DNA of 64,000 nucleotides from Pseudoxanthomonas yeongjuensis. GTDB lineage: Bacteria; Pseudomonadota; Gammaproteobacteria; Xanthomonadales; Xanthomonadaceae. A model generated the notes under the pieces. It was not told the origin of the DNA. It was given only the letters and a program-made list of their open reading frames with translations, and made no database searches. This document shows positions 1 to 12,300 of the stretch, piece after piece; the first letter of the stretch is position 1; the number at the start of each line of letters is the position of its first letter. The position numbers and the translations under genes are program-made. Location: contig NZ_PDWT01000001.1 in assembly GCF_010093345.1 (NCBI RefSeq), forward strand, positions 620,001-684,000. Reading direction: 5' to 3'.

Positions 1-1707
1 AGCCTGGGTATCGGCCTGCTGGTCGGGCTGGTAGCCGTGCCCATGTACCTGTCGGGACTGCTGCGGCAGTTGACCCGGGCCACGCAGGAAGCGCATCGCG
101 CCAACGAGGCGAAGACCCGCTTCCTGGCCAACATGAGCCATGAATTCCGCACCCCGTTGAATGGCCTGTCGGGCATGTCGGAGCTGCTGGCGACCACCAA
201 GCTCGATAGCGAGCAGCGCGAGTGCCTGTCCACCATCCAGGCCTCGACCCGCAGCATGCTGGCGCTGGTCGAGGATGTGCTGGACATTTCCGCGATCGAG
301 GCGGGCAAGCTCAAGCTCGATATCGTCGAGTTCTCGCCGCGCGAACTGATCGACAACGTCGGCATGATCCTGCTGCCCCAGGCGCGCGCCAAGAAGCTGA
401 GTTACGAAGTCAAGATCGGCGCGGACGTGCCGGGCAAGTTGCGCGGCGATACCCGCCACCTTCGCCAGGTCCTGCTGAACCTGGCAGGCAACGCGGTCAA
501 GTTCACCGACCTGGGCAGCGTGCGCCTGGAGGTGACGACGTTCGCTACCGCAGGCGACAAGGTCGGCCTGCGTTTCACCGTCACCGATACCGGCATCGGC
601 ATCCCGGTCAGCATGCAGGCGAGGTTGTTCGAGGCATTCGAGCAGGCGGACGTCAGCCTGTCGCGACGCTACGGCGGCACCGGCCTGGGCACCACCATCG
701 CCAAGGCGCTTGCCGAAGCCATGGGCGGCAGCATCGGTTTCGAGAGCGCCGAGCAACGCGGCAGCCGCTTCTGGGTCGACATTCCCTTCGACATCGCCAC
801 CACGCCCGCCACTGTGGTGCCGGCCTGGATCGAAGACCAGAACCCGCACGGCGCGGAAAACATCATCGCCTTCTCGGATCCGTTCCTGCGCCATCGCGCC
901 CGCGTGCGCAGCCTGCAGATACTGGTCGCCGACGACCATGAAGCCAACCGCATGGTGGTGCAGCGCCTGCTGCAGAAGGCGGGGCATCGCGTGGTCTGCG
1001 TCAATGGCGGCGAAGAAGTGCTGGATGCGCTGGAAATCGCCGACTACGACACCGTCATCGTCGACCTGCACATGCCGGGCATCAGTGGGCTCGACCTGCT
1101 GAAGCAGTTGCGGGTCATGGAAGCTGGCGGTGGACGGCGCACACCCGTACTGGTGCTGAGCGCCGACGTCACTCCCGACGCGATCTCGCGCTGCGAGCAG
1201 GCCGGTGCACGAGCCTTCCTGGCCAAGCCGATCGTGGCCGCGAGGTTGCTAGACGTACTGGCCGAGATCGCCAACAACGGCCGCGTCACCACGCCCGTGC
1301 CGGTGGAAAGGCCGGAGATCGCGGTCTCTGACGATGTGCTGGACCCGGGCGTACTCAACGAACTCAGCGCCCTGGGCATGGGCGAAAGTTTCGAACGCGA
1401 GTTCATCATCCAGTGCCTCAACGATGCCGATGGCTGCATCGGTGCGATGGCGCATGCGATGGAGCAGGGCAATGGCGGGCACATGCGCGAACATGCGCAT
1501 GCACTCAAAGGCGTGGCCAGCAATCTTGGACTGGTGAAGCTCGCGGCCGCGAGCGGCGAAATGATGCGGCTGGCGGACTCCGAGATATCGAAGGAGTGGC
1601 GCCAGCGGCTGGCCATGCTCAACTCGCACCTCAGCCATGGACGCGCCGCGCTTGAAGCGCGTGCGCGCAATAACCATGGCTCGCTCGACAAGGGCGAGCG
1701 CAACTGA
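1..1707 (+). CDS. rpfC: RpfC hybrid sensor kinase, C-terminal part (5' end outside window)
   Basis: Membrane hybrid histidine kinase that senses DSF and also binds RpfF in xanthomonads. The frame is open from base 1, where it reads the end of a hydrophobic membrane segment, so the sensor domain lies off the left edge. Visible in order: the H-box with phospho-acceptor His at 139-141, a HATPase domain with N and G boxes, a receiver domain with phospho-acceptor Asp at 1063-1065, and an HPt domain with His at 1498-1500 in an H-A-L-K-G motif. This HK-REC-HPt order is that of RpfC. It converges on rpfF 52 bp away, as in Xanthomonas. The usual partner rpfG would be expected just beyond the left edge; this is inference. 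Confidence 0.93.
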   Translation, partial: SLGIGLLVGLVAVPMYLSGLLRQLTRATQEAHRANEAKTRFLANMSHEFRTPLNGLSGMSELLATTKLDSEQRECLSTIQASTRSMLALVEDVLDISAIEAGKLKLDIVEFSPRELIDNVGMILLPQARAKKLSYEVKIGADVPGKLRGDTRHLRQVLLNLAGNAVKFTDLGSVRLEVTTFATAGDKVGLRFTVTDTGIGIPVSMQARLFEAFEQADVSLSRRYGGTGLGTTIAKALAEAMGGSIGFESAEQRGSRFWVDIPFDIATTPATVVPAWIEDQNPHGAENIIAFSDPFLRHRARVRSLQILVADDHEANRMVVQRLLQKAGHRVVCVNGGEEVLDALEIADYDTVIVDLHMPGISGLDLLKQLRVMEAGGGRRTPVLVLSADVTPDAISRCEQAGARAFLAKPIVAARLLDVLAEIANNGRVTTPVPVERPEIAVSDDVLDPGVLNELSALGMGESFEREFIIQCLNDADGCIGAMAHAMEQGNGGHMREHAHALKGVASNLGLVKLAAASGEMMRLADSEISKEWRQRLAMLNSHLSHGRAALEARARNNHGSLDKGERN

Positions 1708-1759
1708 CTACGGACTGGCTGGTTTCCCCGTTCCCCGTTTTGTTAGAAGCACGCGCCGA

Positions 1760-2632
1760 TCAGGCCACGTTCGATGCCCCAAGGCGCCTTTCCTGGGCGC
1801 GCACGATGCGCTCCATCATGCGCAACGACTTGTCGCCCAATGCCAGCGCCGTATCCACCCATACTTCGGTGATGCCCATCAGTTCGTCGTAACCCACGCG
1901 CTGGGCGATGTTGCGGACCGAGTTCATGGCCAGGTGCGCGTGCGGTGCGCGTTGCTGCTGACGGATCAGTTCCTGGACGGCGATTTCGCCTTGGCCCTTG
2001 GGAACCAGCACATCGACCACGCCCATCCGGTACATCTCGTCGCTGGTATAGATGTTTCCGTCCAGGATGATCTTCTCGGCCAGTTGCGGCGATACGCGCT
2101 TGCACAGGAACGAGTAGGCGCCCATGCCCGGGAACAGCCCGAACAGCACTTCCGGCAGGCCCATGCCAACGCCTTCCTCGGCCACGATGGTGTGGCAAGC
2201 GAGGGCCATTTCCAGGCCGCCGCCCAGCGCATCGCCCTGGACCAGTGCGATCGTGCGTACGTCGCCACCCAGTCCGGTATGCAATCCATAGACGCCATCG
2301 ATGCAACGGCGTGCATAGGCAAGCAGGTGTTCGCGGTCGTTGGCGCGAATCAGCTGCGAGAACAATTCCAGGTCTCCGCCCAGGTTGAATGCCGAAGCCG
2401 CCGAGGCCAGCACGAAGTGGCGCAGTTGGCCGGGCCGGCGCTCGCTGTCGCGCTTGATGATCGAAGAAGTGAAACTCCACATGTCGTCCAGCAGATCGTT
2501 GCGGAAGCACGGACGCATGCCGCTGCCGATGTTGTCGTGCATGTACAGCCAGTGGCTGTCGCCAGCTGGTGAGGATTCGGCACGGATGGTGGGGTAGGTG
2601 CGGCTGCGCTGCAGTTTCTCGACATTGCTCAT
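1760..2632 (-). CDS. rpfF: RpfF, DSF synthase (crotonase fold)
   Basis: Cytoplasmic enzyme of the enoyl-CoA hydratase fold that makes the cis-2-unsaturated fatty acid signal DSF from acyl-ACP through dehydratase and thioesterase steps. The 290-residue length fits the family. The two catalytic glutamates fall at E141 (G-G-G-L-E-M) and E161 (L-P-E-V), the same numbering as Xanthomonas RpfF. A GAGG ribosome site lies about 8 bases before the ATG. The gene lies downstream of rpfB on the same strand, but a strong terminator separates the two, and its own 5' region carries a Clp/CRP-like site, so independent transcription is likely. The neighbouring rpfC makes the assignment secure against generic enoyl-CoA hydratases. 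Confidence 0.95.
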   Translation of the reverse strand: MSNVEKLQRSRTYPTIRAESSPAGDSHWLYMHDNIGSGMRPCFRNDLLDDMWSFTSSIIKRDSERRPGQLRHFVLASAASAFNLGGDLELFSQLIRANDREHLLAYARRCIDGVYGLHTGLGGDVRTIALVQGDALGGGLEMALACHTIVAEEGVGMGLPEVLFGLFPGMGAYSFLCKRVSPQLAEKIILDGNIYTSDEMYRMGVVDVLVPKGQGEIAVQELIRQQQRAPHAHLAMNSVRNIAQRVGYDELMGITEVWVDTALALGDKSLRMMERIVRAQERRLGASNVA

Positions 2633-2797
2633 TTTCGGATCCTCGACGGGTGGTTTGCGTTGTATGGGGTGGAGAAGGGCCGGTAATCCGGGGGGCTTGG
2701 TTCCCGGGATCGTACACCTGAACGAAGCATTAAAAAGCCTTGTGGGCGTTCTGATGCCCGCTCAAAACGGCTTCCAATCAGGCACTTGCCGGAAAAG

Positions 2798-2813
2798 TGT
2801 GACCTATGTCATA
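2798..2813 (-). promoter_or_regulatory. Candidate Clp/CRP-type operator upstream of rpfF
   Basis: TGTGA-N6-TCATA matches 9 of the 10 conserved positions of the CRP-family palindrome TGTGA-N6-TCACA. It lies about 166 bp upstream of the rpfF start and just after the rpfB terminator. Xanthomonads use Clp, a CRP homologue controlled by cyclic di-GMP, as a global regulator downstream of DSF. A site here would allow feedback on signal synthesis. The match is seen in the sequence; regulator and function are inferred. Confidence 0.5.
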
Positions 2814-2849
2814 AAATGTGGCCAGTAAGCCCGGTTCCGGGCACCAGGC

Positions 2850-2877
2850 AAAAAAAAGACCGGCGTTAGCCGGTCTT
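2850..2877 (-). terminator. Rho-independent terminator after rpfB
   Basis: On the minus strand, a 9-bp perfect stem (2856-2864 with 2869-2877), a 4-base loop and a run of Ts (2850-2857 as A on the plus strand). It begins 13 bases after the rpfB stop codon, so rpfB transcripts should end before rpfF. Confidence 0.9.
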
Positions 2878-2890
2878 GGGGAAAACCCGA

Positions 2891-4576
2891 TTACTGGGCG
2901 GCAGGGGGTGGGTCGCGCAGCTCCTTCCGCAGGATCTTGCCGACATTGGTCTTCGGGAGTTCGGTGCGGAATTCGACCAGCTTCGGCTGCTTGTAACCGG
3001 TCATGTTTTCGCGGCAGAAAGCCTTCACTTGTTCGGCGGTGAGCGAGGGATCCTTCTTGACGATGAACACCTTGACCGCCTCGCCGGATTTTTCGTCGGG
3101 CACGCCGATCGCGGCGACCTCGAGCACGCCCTCCATACCCGCGATCACGTCCTCGACCTCGTTCGGATACACGTTGAAACCCGAAACCAGGATCATGTCC
3201 TTCTTGCGATCGACGATGTAGAAGAAGCCTTCCTCATCCATCTTGGCCATGTCGCCGGTGTGCAACCAGCCATCGGCATCGATCACGTTGGCGGTTTCCT
3301 CCGGGCGCTGCCAATAGCCTTTCATGACCTGCGGCCCCTTGACGCACAGCTCGCCGACTTCGCCCAGTACGGCGAGGATATTGCCGTCGTCGTCCTTCAG
3401 GCAGACGTCTGTGGACGGGATCGGCAACCCGATCGCTCCGTTGTAATCCTTCAGGTCGGGGGGGTTGATGCATGCCGCGGGCGAGGTCTCGGTCAGGCCA
3501 TAGGCCTCGACCAGGGTCACGCCAGTGGCTTTCTTCCATTTCTCCGCCACGGCGCGCTGCACGGCCATGCCGCCGCCCAGGGTCATCTTGAGGTGACTGA
3601 AATCTATCTGGTCGAAGCCTGGCGTGTTCAACAATCCATTGAACAGGGTATTGACGCCGGTGATGGCGGTGAACGGAATCTTGCCGAGTTCCTTGACGAA
3701 ACCGGGCATGTCGCGAGGATTGGTGATGAGATAGTTTTCGGCTCCGAATTTCATGAAAACCAGGCAATTCGCGGTCAATGCGAAGATGTGGTACAGCGGC
3801 AGGGCAGTGACGATGAGTTCCTGTCCGGCCACCGCACTGCCGCCGATCCATACCGATGCCTGCTGCATGTTCGCGACCAGGTTGCGGTGGGTCAGCATCG
3901 CGCCCTTGGCCACGCCGGTGGTGCCGCCGGTGTACTGCAGGAAGGCGATGTCCTCGCCATCGATGTCGATTTCGGGAAGCTTGTGCATGCGTCCCAGGGT
4001 CAGCGCGTCCTTGAAGCGCACCGCCCCGGGGATGTCGTAATCGGGGATGAGCTTTTTCACGTACTTCAGCATGAAGTTGACGATCGCGCCCTTCGGAAAG
4101 CCGACCAGGTCGCCCAGTCCGGTAGTGATGACCTGTTTCAGCGGCGTGTCCGCCACCACTTGCTGCACGGTATGGCCGAAGTTGTCCACCACCACCAGCA
4201 CGCTGGCGCCGGAATCGGTCAGCTGGTGCTTGAGTTCGCGCGCGGTGTACATCGGGTTGACGTTCACCACGGTCAGCCCGGCGCGCAGGATGCCGAAGAT
4301 GGCGATGGGATACTGCAGGCAGTTCGGCGCCATGATGGCGACGCGATCGCCCTTTTTCAGCTTCAATTCGCCCAGCAGGTAAGCCGCGAAATGACGGCTG
4401 AGCACTTCGATTTCACGATAGGTCAGGGTCTTGCCAAAGTTGGAGAACGCAGGGCGGTCGTTGAAATTGCCGACTGCGGTCTCGAACACCGAGACGATGG
4501 ACCGGTACTCGTCCATATCTATTTCACGCGGCACGCCTTGCGGGTAATTCTTAAACCATGGACGATCCTGACTCAT
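2891..4576 (-). CDS. rpfB: RpfB, long-chain fatty acyl-CoA ligase
   Basis: FadD-type acyl-CoA synthetase that activates free fatty acids; in xanthomonads it also turns over the DSF signal. The 561-residue protein has the AMP-binding P-loop ([11 protein letters not shown]), the Y-G-L-T-E motif and the fatty acyl-CoA synthetase signature ending in G-W-L-H-T-G-D. The frame stays open 130 codons upstream, but the start at 4576 has a strong GGGAGGG site about 8 bases before it and the preceding residues look non-coding. The divergent lipoprotein gene is 121 bp away, so both promoters share that gap. Position beside rpfF separates it from ordinary fadD paralogues. Confidence 0.93.
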   Translation of the reverse strand: MSQDRPWFKNYPQGVPREIDMDEYRSIVSVFETAVGNFNDRPAFSNFGKTLTYREIEVLSRHFAAYLLGELKLKKGDRVAIMAPNCLQYPIAIFGILRAGLTVVNVNPMYTARELKHQLTDSGASVLVVVDNFGHTVQQVVADTPLKQVITTGLGDLVGFPKGAIVNFMLKYVKKLIPDYDIPGAVRFKDALTLGRMHKLPEIDIDGEDIAFLQYTGGTTGVAKGAMLTHRNLVANMQQASVWIGGSAVAGQELIVTALPLYHIFALTANCLVFMKFGAENYLITNPRDMPGFVKELGKIPFTAITGVNTLFNGLLNTPGFDQIDFSHLKMTLGGGMAVQRAVAEKWKKATGVTLVEAYGLTETSPAACINPPDLKDYNGAIGLPIPSTDVCLKDDDGNILAVLGEVGELCVKGPQVMKGYWQRPEETANVIDADGWLHTGDMAKMDEEGFFYIVDRKKDMILVSGFNVYPNEVEDVIAGMEGVLEVAAIGVPDEKSGEAVKVFIVKKDPSLTAEQVKAFCRENMTGYKQPKLVEFRTELPKTNVGKILRKELRDPPPAAQ

Positions 4577-4697
4577 CTCTTGCTCCCTCCCCAGGGCCTT
4601 TGGTTTGGATGGTGCGCCACACGCAGAAGCGCATGGCGGCTGTGGGGTTCCACCATGCGAGCATACCGCCCCGGATGGAAAACACGAAGCCATTCCC

Positions 4698-5147
4698 ATG
4701 AACCAGCGAACAGGATGGAAAGGGCTCCTCTTCGGCCTGACCTCGTGCGCCCTGATGGCGATCTCCGCCTGCCATCGAGACTCTCCCGAGGCGGCCTTGC
4801 GCACGCAATTGCAGGAAATGCAGTCGGCCGCCGGCGAGGGCAGGATCGATGATTTCATGGCAAGCGTAACCGGCGATTTCGCCGGCAACGAGGGCATCGA
4901 TCGTGCTGCGCTGCACAATATGCTGCAGATGCTAGTGCTCGGCAAGTCCAATCCGAGCACTATCACCGGTCCGCTGCGGATCGAGATGCGAGGCGATCAG
5001 CCGATTGTGCGATTCGACGCGCTCCTGGCTGGCGGCAGCGGACGTTTCCTGCCCGACAGTGCGCAGAGTTATTCCATCACCAGCGGCTGGCGTATCGAAG
5101 GGAGCGAGTGGCGCGTGTATTACGCGCAGTGGGAACCGATGCTCTGA
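4698..5147 (+). CDS. Small predicted lipoprotein
   Basis: Protein of 149 residues with a short basic N-terminus, a hydrophobic stretch and a plausible lipobox (A-I-S-A-C at about residues 20-24), so probably anchored to a membrane after Sec export. The rest is a soluble domain of about 120 residues that I do not recognise; an NTF2/SnoaL-like fold is possible. The ATG at 4698 was chosen over an upstream in-frame ATG because it places the signal peptide at the N-terminus. It diverges from rpfB. It may be a conserved neighbour of the rpf locus, but no role in DSF signalling can be read from the sequence. Confidence 0.75.
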   Translation: MNQRTGWKGLLFGLTSCALMAISACHRDSPEAALRTQLQEMQSAAGEGRIDDFMASVTGDFAGNEGIDRAALHNMLQMLVLGKSNPSTITGPLRIEMRGDQPIVRFDALLAGGSGRFLPDSAQSYSITSGWRIEGSEWRVYYAQWEPML

Positions 5148-5198
5148 TTCGCACGCCCTGATCCGCATGTTCCGATCCACCAGATCATGCGCAGCCGC

Positions 5199-5657
5199 TC
5201 ATTTGCATCTGGAATAGGGCGACCCCGCCACCAGGGCGCTGTTGCGCGGGGTCAGCGCAGGACCACCTTTCCAGCCCTCGTCATGACCGGCAATGGTCAG
5301 GATGCCTTTGTTCTCCTCGGCATTGAACATCATGATGATCGGGTAGCCATCCTGGCCGTTGCGGAACGGGAAGAACACCCGGCTGATACCTTCGTAGTTG
5401 TCGCTGGCGCCGCCGAAATAACTGGCCGCGAACTCCGGATTGGTTACCCGCGCCTTGGCCCCGGCAACCTCGAAAGTCATGCCGCCCGCGTCGACGACGA
5501 TCTGCGGCTGGCGCTTGCAATTGCCCGCGGGGGCATAACGGCCATGAAGATCGCTGAAATCCTTCATGCCGTTGATTTCCACCGCCTGCACCTGCAGACA
5601 CGCGCCTGCCAGCAGGCCCAGGGAAGCGATGCGCAATATGGAAGTCAGTCGTTGCAT
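5199..5657 (-). CDS. Small secreted protein of unknown function
   Basis: Protein of 152 residues with a clear Sec signal peptide. Cleavage is probably after V-Q-A near residue 25, although L-A-G-A-C near residue 20 could also be read as a weak lipobox. The mature part of about 127 residues contains two cysteines, the second three residues before the end in S-R-C-K. They could form a disulphide in the periplasm. I recognise no enzymatic motif. It converges with the lipoprotein gene and lies downstream of acnA on the same strand, 215 bp away with a long palindrome between, so it probably has its own promoter. Confidence 0.72.
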   Translation of the reverse strand: MQRLTSILRIASLGLLAGACLQVQAVEINGMKDFSDLHGRYAPAGNCKRQPQIVVDAGGMTFEVAGAKARVTNPEFAASYFGGASDNYEGISRVFFPFRNGQDGYPIIMMFNAEENKGILTIAGHDEGWKGGPALTPRNSALVAGSPYSRCK

Positions 5658-5768
5658 GTACGGGTCTCCGGACAGGCGAGGCGACAAAGCGATGGCATAT
5701 CCCTGCACCGATGGGTTGAACCGTCCCGTTCGATGACGACAACGCCAGGCGGTGTTGCCGGCGGCCAT

Positions 5769-5790
5769 GCATTTCGGCATGCCGAAATGC
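5769..5790. other. Perfect 22-bp palindrome
   Basis: Each 11-base half (GCATTTCGGCA and its exact complement) mirrors the other with no spacer. It lies 83 bp after the acnA stop and 112 bp before the start of the small secreted protein gene. There is no T-run, so it is not a standard terminator; a dimeric-regulator site or transcript-end stabiliser are both possible. Confidence 0.5.
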
Positions 5791-5872
5791 GCGACAGCGA
5801 CCTCTGTCACGCCAGATCCGATGCCCCCCAGGGCAGGCGGGGGACATCGGACCGGTCCGCTACCGCAGCGGG

Positions 5873-8638
<2,766 letters not shown>

Positions 8639-8777
8639 GGGAGGCTCCATAGCTGGGGGAAATCGTGGCCGGTCTGATAGGGGTGCCGGATACGGTCACC
8701 ACGCCGGGCGTTCTGTTCATTATCCCCAAATCCGGGGACAGGCCGTGTGACAACAAGGAGTTGTCCTTGGTTTCGAA
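8639..8777. other. acnA upstream region
   Basis: Non-coding gap that must hold the acnA promoter on the minus strand. A GATAAT-like element sits near 8717-8722, and a short inverted repeat (TCCCC-N6-GGGGA, 8723-8738) lies immediately upstream of it. I find no convincing -35 at standard spacing. An operator for aconitase control is possible but unproven. Confidence 0.3.
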
Positions 8778-8842
8778 CAGTATGCTCGCTTGAGTATGGA
8801 TAATAAAGTACGTATCATCAACGCATACTCAGGAGCATGCTG
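8778..8842 (+). promoter_or_regulatory. Promoter-operator of the antitoxin/toxin pair
   Basis: Two inverted arms, 8778-8798 and 8824-8842, share CAG-n-ATGCTC and TGAGTATG. A promoter fits inside: -35 TTGAGT (8790-8795) within the left arm, a 17-base spacer, and -10 TATCAT (8813-8818) between the arms. The right arm overlaps the AGGAG ribosome site (8831-8835) and ends at the base before the start codon. A dimeric antitoxin on both arms would block transcription. This is the usual autoregulation of AbrB/MazE-type antitoxins. Confidence 0.7.
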
Positions 8843-9088
8843 ATGGAAGCGACCGTCGCCGAACGTGGTCAGATCACCCTGCCCAAAGCCGTGCGCGATG
8901 CGCTGGGCCTGACCAAGGGCAGCATCCTGAAAGTCGAACTGGAGAATGGGCGGATCGTCCTGCGCAAGAGCGTCGACGATGCCATTTCCCGCGCCCGCGG
9001 TCGCTTCAAGCTGGATGGTTTCGAATCCACCGATGAAGCCATGCGCGCCATCCGTGGCCGTGCGCCTGGCGATCCGCTGGATCCCTGA
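8843..9088 (+). CDS. AbrB/MazE-like antitoxin
   Basis: DNA-binding antitoxin of 81 residues. The N-terminal 45 residues form a swapped-hairpin AbrB domain (V-A-E-R-G-Q-I-T-L-P-K, then a glycine-containing turn and the second strand pair). The C-terminal tail is the expected toxin-binding region. The start at 8843 is preferred over an ATG six bases upstream because AGGAG lies seven bases before it. The toxin gene follows after 14 bp in the same transcript. It should repress its own promoter through the inverted repeat that ends at its start codon. VapB is an equally fair name. Confidence 0.88.
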   Translation: MEATVAERGQITLPKAVRDALGLTKGSILKVELENGRIVLRKSVDDAISRARGRFKLDGFESTDEAMRAIRGRAPGDPLDP

Positions 9089-9102
9089 GCGGCCTCCCGA
9101 AC

Positions 9103-9504
9103 ATGATCGCCATCGATTCTTCCGTGCTCGTTGACCTGCTGGCCGACGGCCCACAGGCCGATGCCGCCGAGGCCTGCCTGCGCCAGTGCCTGAGCAATGG
9201 CCCGGTGGTGGTTTGCGACGTCGCCCTGGCCGAGGTCTGCAGCGCGTTGCGCGATGGCTCGGAGGCATTGAGCGTGCTGGAAGAGATGAGCATCCGCTTC
9301 AATGCGCTGGAAGCCAAGTCGGCCTTGCGCGCAGGCGAGATGCAGCGGCGCTACCGCCAACGCGGCGGCACGCGCAGCCGCGCGGTTCCCGATTTCCTGA
9401 TCGGTGCCCATGCGCTATTGCAATGCGATGGCCTGATCACCCGCGACGACAGTTTCTATCGCGATTATTTCAAGGGTCTCAAGTTGATCGTTCCAGCGGC
9501 CTGA
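9103..9504 (+). CDS. PIN-domain toxin (VapC-like ribonuclease)
   Basis: Protein of 133 residues with the complete acidic set of a PIN nuclease: D5, E44, D97 and D115/D116. These bind the metal used for RNA cleavage. The R-R-G-G-T-R-S-R stretch before D97 resembles the VapC clade with the motif F-L-I-G-A-H-A. No residue is missing, so the toxin looks intact. It is translated directly after its antitoxin. The pair is inserted between acnA and acnB; acnB begins 40 bp downstream on the same strand and could receive read-through transcription. Confidence 0.9.
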   Translation: MIAIDSSVLVDLLADGPQADAAEACLRQCLSNGPVVVCDVALAEVCSALRDGSEALSVLEEMSIRFNALEAKSALRAGEMQRRYRQRGGTRSRAVPDFLIGAHALLQCDGLITRDDSFYRDYFKGLKLIVPAA

Positions 9505-9544
9505 GCCTTTTCCACCTTCACCCGATTTCCCCGGAGACGTATCC

Positions 9545-12130
9545 ATGCTGCAAGCCTACCGCCAACACGTTGCCGAGCGCGCCGCGCTCGGAATCCCGCC
9601 GCTGCCGCTGTCGGCGCAGCAGACCGCCGAAGTGATCGAATTGCTGAAGGCCCCGCCCGCGGGCGAGGAAACCTTCCTGGTCGACCTGATCACCCATCGC
9701 GTGCCCGCCGGCGTCGACGATGCGGCGAAAGTGAAGGCGTCGTACCTGGCCGCGGTGGCTTTCGGCAGCGAGCAGTGCGCGCTGATCACCCGCGAACGCG
9801 CTACCGAACTGCTGGGCACCATGCTCGGCGGCTACAACATCCATCCTCTGGTCGAATTGCTGGACGATGCGCAACTGGCTCCGATCGCCGCCGAAGCGCT
9901 GAAGAAGACCCTGCTGATGTTCGACGCCTTCCATGACGTCAAGGACAAGGCCGACGTCGGAAATGCGCACGCGCAAGGCGTGCTGAAGAGTTGGGCCGAG
10001 GCCGAGTGGTTCACCAGCCGCCCGGAAGTGCCGCAAAGCCTGACCGTGACCGTGCTCAAGGTCACCGGTGAGACCAATACCGACGACCTGTCGCCAGCAC
10101 CGGATGCGACAACGCGCCCGGACATCCCGCTGCACGCGCTGGCCATGCTGAAGAACAAGCGCGATGGCATCAGCCCCGAGGAAGACGGCAAGCGCGGCCC
10201 GGTCGCGTTCATCGAATCGCTGAAGGAAAAAGGCCATCTCGTCGCTTATGTCGGCGACGTGGTCGGCACCGGTTCCAGCCGCAAGTCGGCGACCAATTCG
10301 GTGCTGTGGTTCACCGGTGAGGACATCCCGTTCATTCCGAACAAGCGTTTCGGCGGCGTCTGCCTGGGCAGCAAGATCGCCCCCATTTTCTACAACACCA
10401 TGGAGGACGCCGGTGCCTTGCCGATCGAGCTCGACGTGACCCAGATGAACATGGGCGACGTGGTCGAATTGCGTCCGTACGAAGGCAAGGCGCTGAAGAA
10501 CGGTGAAGTGATCGCCGAATTCCAGGTCAAGTCCGAGGTCCTGTTCGACGAAGTGCGCGCCGGTGGCCGCATCCCACTGATCATCGGCCGCGGCCTGACC
10601 GCCAAGGCCCGCGAGGCACTGGGTTTGCCGGTTTCGACCCTGTTCCGCCTGCCGCAGGTGCCCGCCGATACCGGCAAGGGCTACACCCTGGCGCAGAAGA
10701 TGGTCGGCCGCGCCTGCGGTCTGCCGGAAGGGAAGGGCATGCGTCCGGGCACATATTGCGAGCCGAAGATGACTTCGGTGGGTTCGCAGGACACCACCGG
10801 CCCGATGACCCGCGACGAGCTGAAGGACCTGGCTTGCCTCGGCTTCAGCGCGGACCTGGTGATGCAGTCGTTCTGCCACACCGCCGCCTATCCGAAATCC
10901 GTGGACGTGAAGACCCATCACGAACTTCCCGCCTTCATCAGCACGCGCGGCGGCATTCCGTTGCGCCCGGGCGACGGCATCATCCACAGCTGGCTCAACC
11001 GCATGCTGTTGCCCGATACCGTCGGTACAGGCGGCGATTCGCACACGCGTTTCCCGATCGGCATTTCCTTCCCGGCCGGCTCCGGCCTGGTTGCGTTCGC
11101 CGCCGCCACCGGGGTGATGCCGCTGGACATGCCGGAATCGGTGCTGGTGCGCTTCAAGGGCGAATTGCAGCCCGGCGTAACTCTGCGCGACCTGGTCAAC
11201 GCGATCCCGCTGTACGCGATCAAGGCTGGCCTGCTGACCGTGGCCAAACAGGGCAAGAAGAACATTTTCTCCGGCCGCATCCTCGAGATCGAAGGCCTGC
11301 CGGATCTGAAGGTGGAGCAGGCGTTCGAGTTGTCCGACGCCTCGGCCGAACGTTCCGCCGCCGGCTGCACCGTGCACCTGGACAAGGCGCCGATCATCGA
11401 ATACATCAACAGCAATATCGTGATGCTGAAGTGGATGATCGCCGAGGGCTACCAGGACGTGCGTTCCATCACCCGCCGGATCAAGGCGATGGAAGCCTGG
11501 CTGGCCAACCCGCAGTTGCTGGAACGCGATGCCGACGCCGAATACGCGGCAGTGATCGAGATCGACCTGGCCGACGTGCATGAGCCGATCGTGGCCTGCC
11601 CGAACGATCCGGACGACGTGAAGACGCTGTCGGAAGTCGCCGGCGCAGCGATCGAGGAAGTATTCATCGGTTCGTGCATGACCAACATCGGGCATTTCCG
11701 CGCCGCATCGAAACTGCTGGAAGGCAAGCGCGACATCCCGACCAAGCTGTGGGTCGCGCCACCGACCAAGATGGACGCCGCCGAACTGACCAAGGAAGGC
11801 CATTACGGCACCTTCGGCAGCGCCGGCGCGCGCATGGAAATGCCGGGTTGCTCGCTGTGCATGGGCAACCAGGCGCAGGTGCGCGAAGGCGCCACGGTGT
11901 TCTCGACCAGCACGCGCAACTTCCCGAATCGACTGGGCAAGAACTCGAACGTGTACCTGGGTTCAGCGGAACTCGCCGCGATCTGCTCGCGCCTGGGCCG
12001 CATCCCGACCAAGACGGAATACATGGCCGACATGGGTGTACTCAGCGCCAATGGAGCGGAGATCTACCGCTACATGAATTTCGACCAGATCGAGGATTAC
12101 AAGGACGTGGCGGATACGGTTTCCGCCTGA
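9545..12130 (+). CDS. acnB: Aconitate hydratase B
   Basis: The second aconitase, 861 residues, with the AcnB domain order: N-terminal HEAT-like region, swivel domain, then the three cluster-binding domains. Cluster cysteines are visible in G-S-C-M-T-N-I-G and G-C-S-L-C-M-G-N. AcnB is normally the main TCA-cycle enzyme, while AcnA is more resistant to oxidation. GGAG lies before the ATG. It is followed by a strong terminator. The 40-bp gap from the toxin gene leaves open whether it has its own promoter or is partly driven from the antitoxin promoter. Confidence 0.96.
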   Translation: MLQAYRQHVAERAALGIPPLPLSAQQTAEVIELLKAPPAGEETFLVDLITHRVPAGVDDAAKVKASYLAAVAFGSEQCALITRERATELLGTMLGGYNIHPLVELLDDAQLAPIAAEALKKTLLMFDAFHDVKDKADVGNAHAQGVLKSWAEAEWFTSRPEVPQSLTVTVLKVTGETNTDDLSPAPDATTRPDIPLHALAMLKNKRDGISPEEDGKRGPVAFIESLKEKGHLVAYVGDVVGTGSSRKSATNSVLWFTGEDIPFIPNKRFGGVCLGSKIAPIFYNTMEDAGALPIELDVTQMNMGDVVELRPYEGKALKNGEVIAEFQVKSEVLFDEVRAGGRIPLIIGRGLTAKAREALGLPVSTLFRLPQVPADTGKGYTLAQKMVGRACGLPEGKGMRPGTYCEPKMTSVGSQDTTGPMTRDELKDLACLGFSADLVMQSFCHTAAYPKSVDVKTHHELPAFISTRGGIPLRPGDGIIHSWLNRMLLPDTVGTGGDSHTRFPIGISFPAGSGLVAFAAATGVMPLDMPESVLVRFKGELQPGVTLRDLVNAIPLYAIKAGLLTVAKQGKKNIFSGRILEIEGLPDLKVEQAFELSDASAERSAAGCTVHLDKAPIIEYINSNIVMLKWMIAEGYQDVRSITRRIKAMEAWLANPQLLERDADAEYAAVIEIDLADVHEPIVACPNDPDDVKTLSEVAGAAIEEVFIGSCMTNIGHFRAASKLLEGKRDIPTKLWVAPPTKMDAAELTKEGHYGTFGSAGARMEMPGCSLCMGNQAQVREGATVFSTSTRNFPNRLGKNSNVYLGSAELAAICSRLGRIPTKTEYMADMGVLSANGAEIYRYMNFDQIEDYKDVADTVSA

Positions 12131-12136
12131 CCATAA

Positions 12137-12167
12137 AAAAAAGCCCGGCACTGCCGGGCTTTTCTTT
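12137..12167 (+). terminator. Rho-independent terminator after acnB
   Basis: A GC-rich stem, AAAAGCCCGG paired with CCGGGCTTTT around a 5-base loop, starts about 10 bases after the acnB stop and is followed by a T-rich tail. The A-run on its other side means it could also work for transcripts from the minus strand. Confidence 0.92.
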
Positions 12168-12171
12168 ACCT

Positions 12172-12246
12172 GTAGGAGCGGGCCTTGCCCGCGATGCTTT
12201 TTGCGGAATTCCACGGAAGGGCATCGCGGGCAAGGCCCGCTCCTAC
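12172..12246. repeat. REP-like inverted pair, GTAGGAGCGGGC family
   Basis: A perfect 26-bp inverted repeat (12172-12197 and 12221-12246) around a 23-bp loop. Each arm begins with GTAGGAGCGGGC at its outer end. The GTAG head and intergenic position between acnB and hflD are typical of REP elements mobilised by RAYT transposases. Confidence 0.8.
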
Positions 12247-12300
12247 GCACCGAAGGAAGCCCCCTTGGGGGACAAAAGCATCAACGCAAACACGGATGCT

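Noticed and set aside
4577-4966. 130-codon upstream extension of rpfB
   Set aside because: The extension crosses the divergent lipoprotein gene and lacks similarity; the inner ATG has a strong ribosome site and gives the family length.
9518-11803. 761-codon minus-strand frame opposite acnB
   Set aside because: Shadow of acnB, with the same compositional signs.
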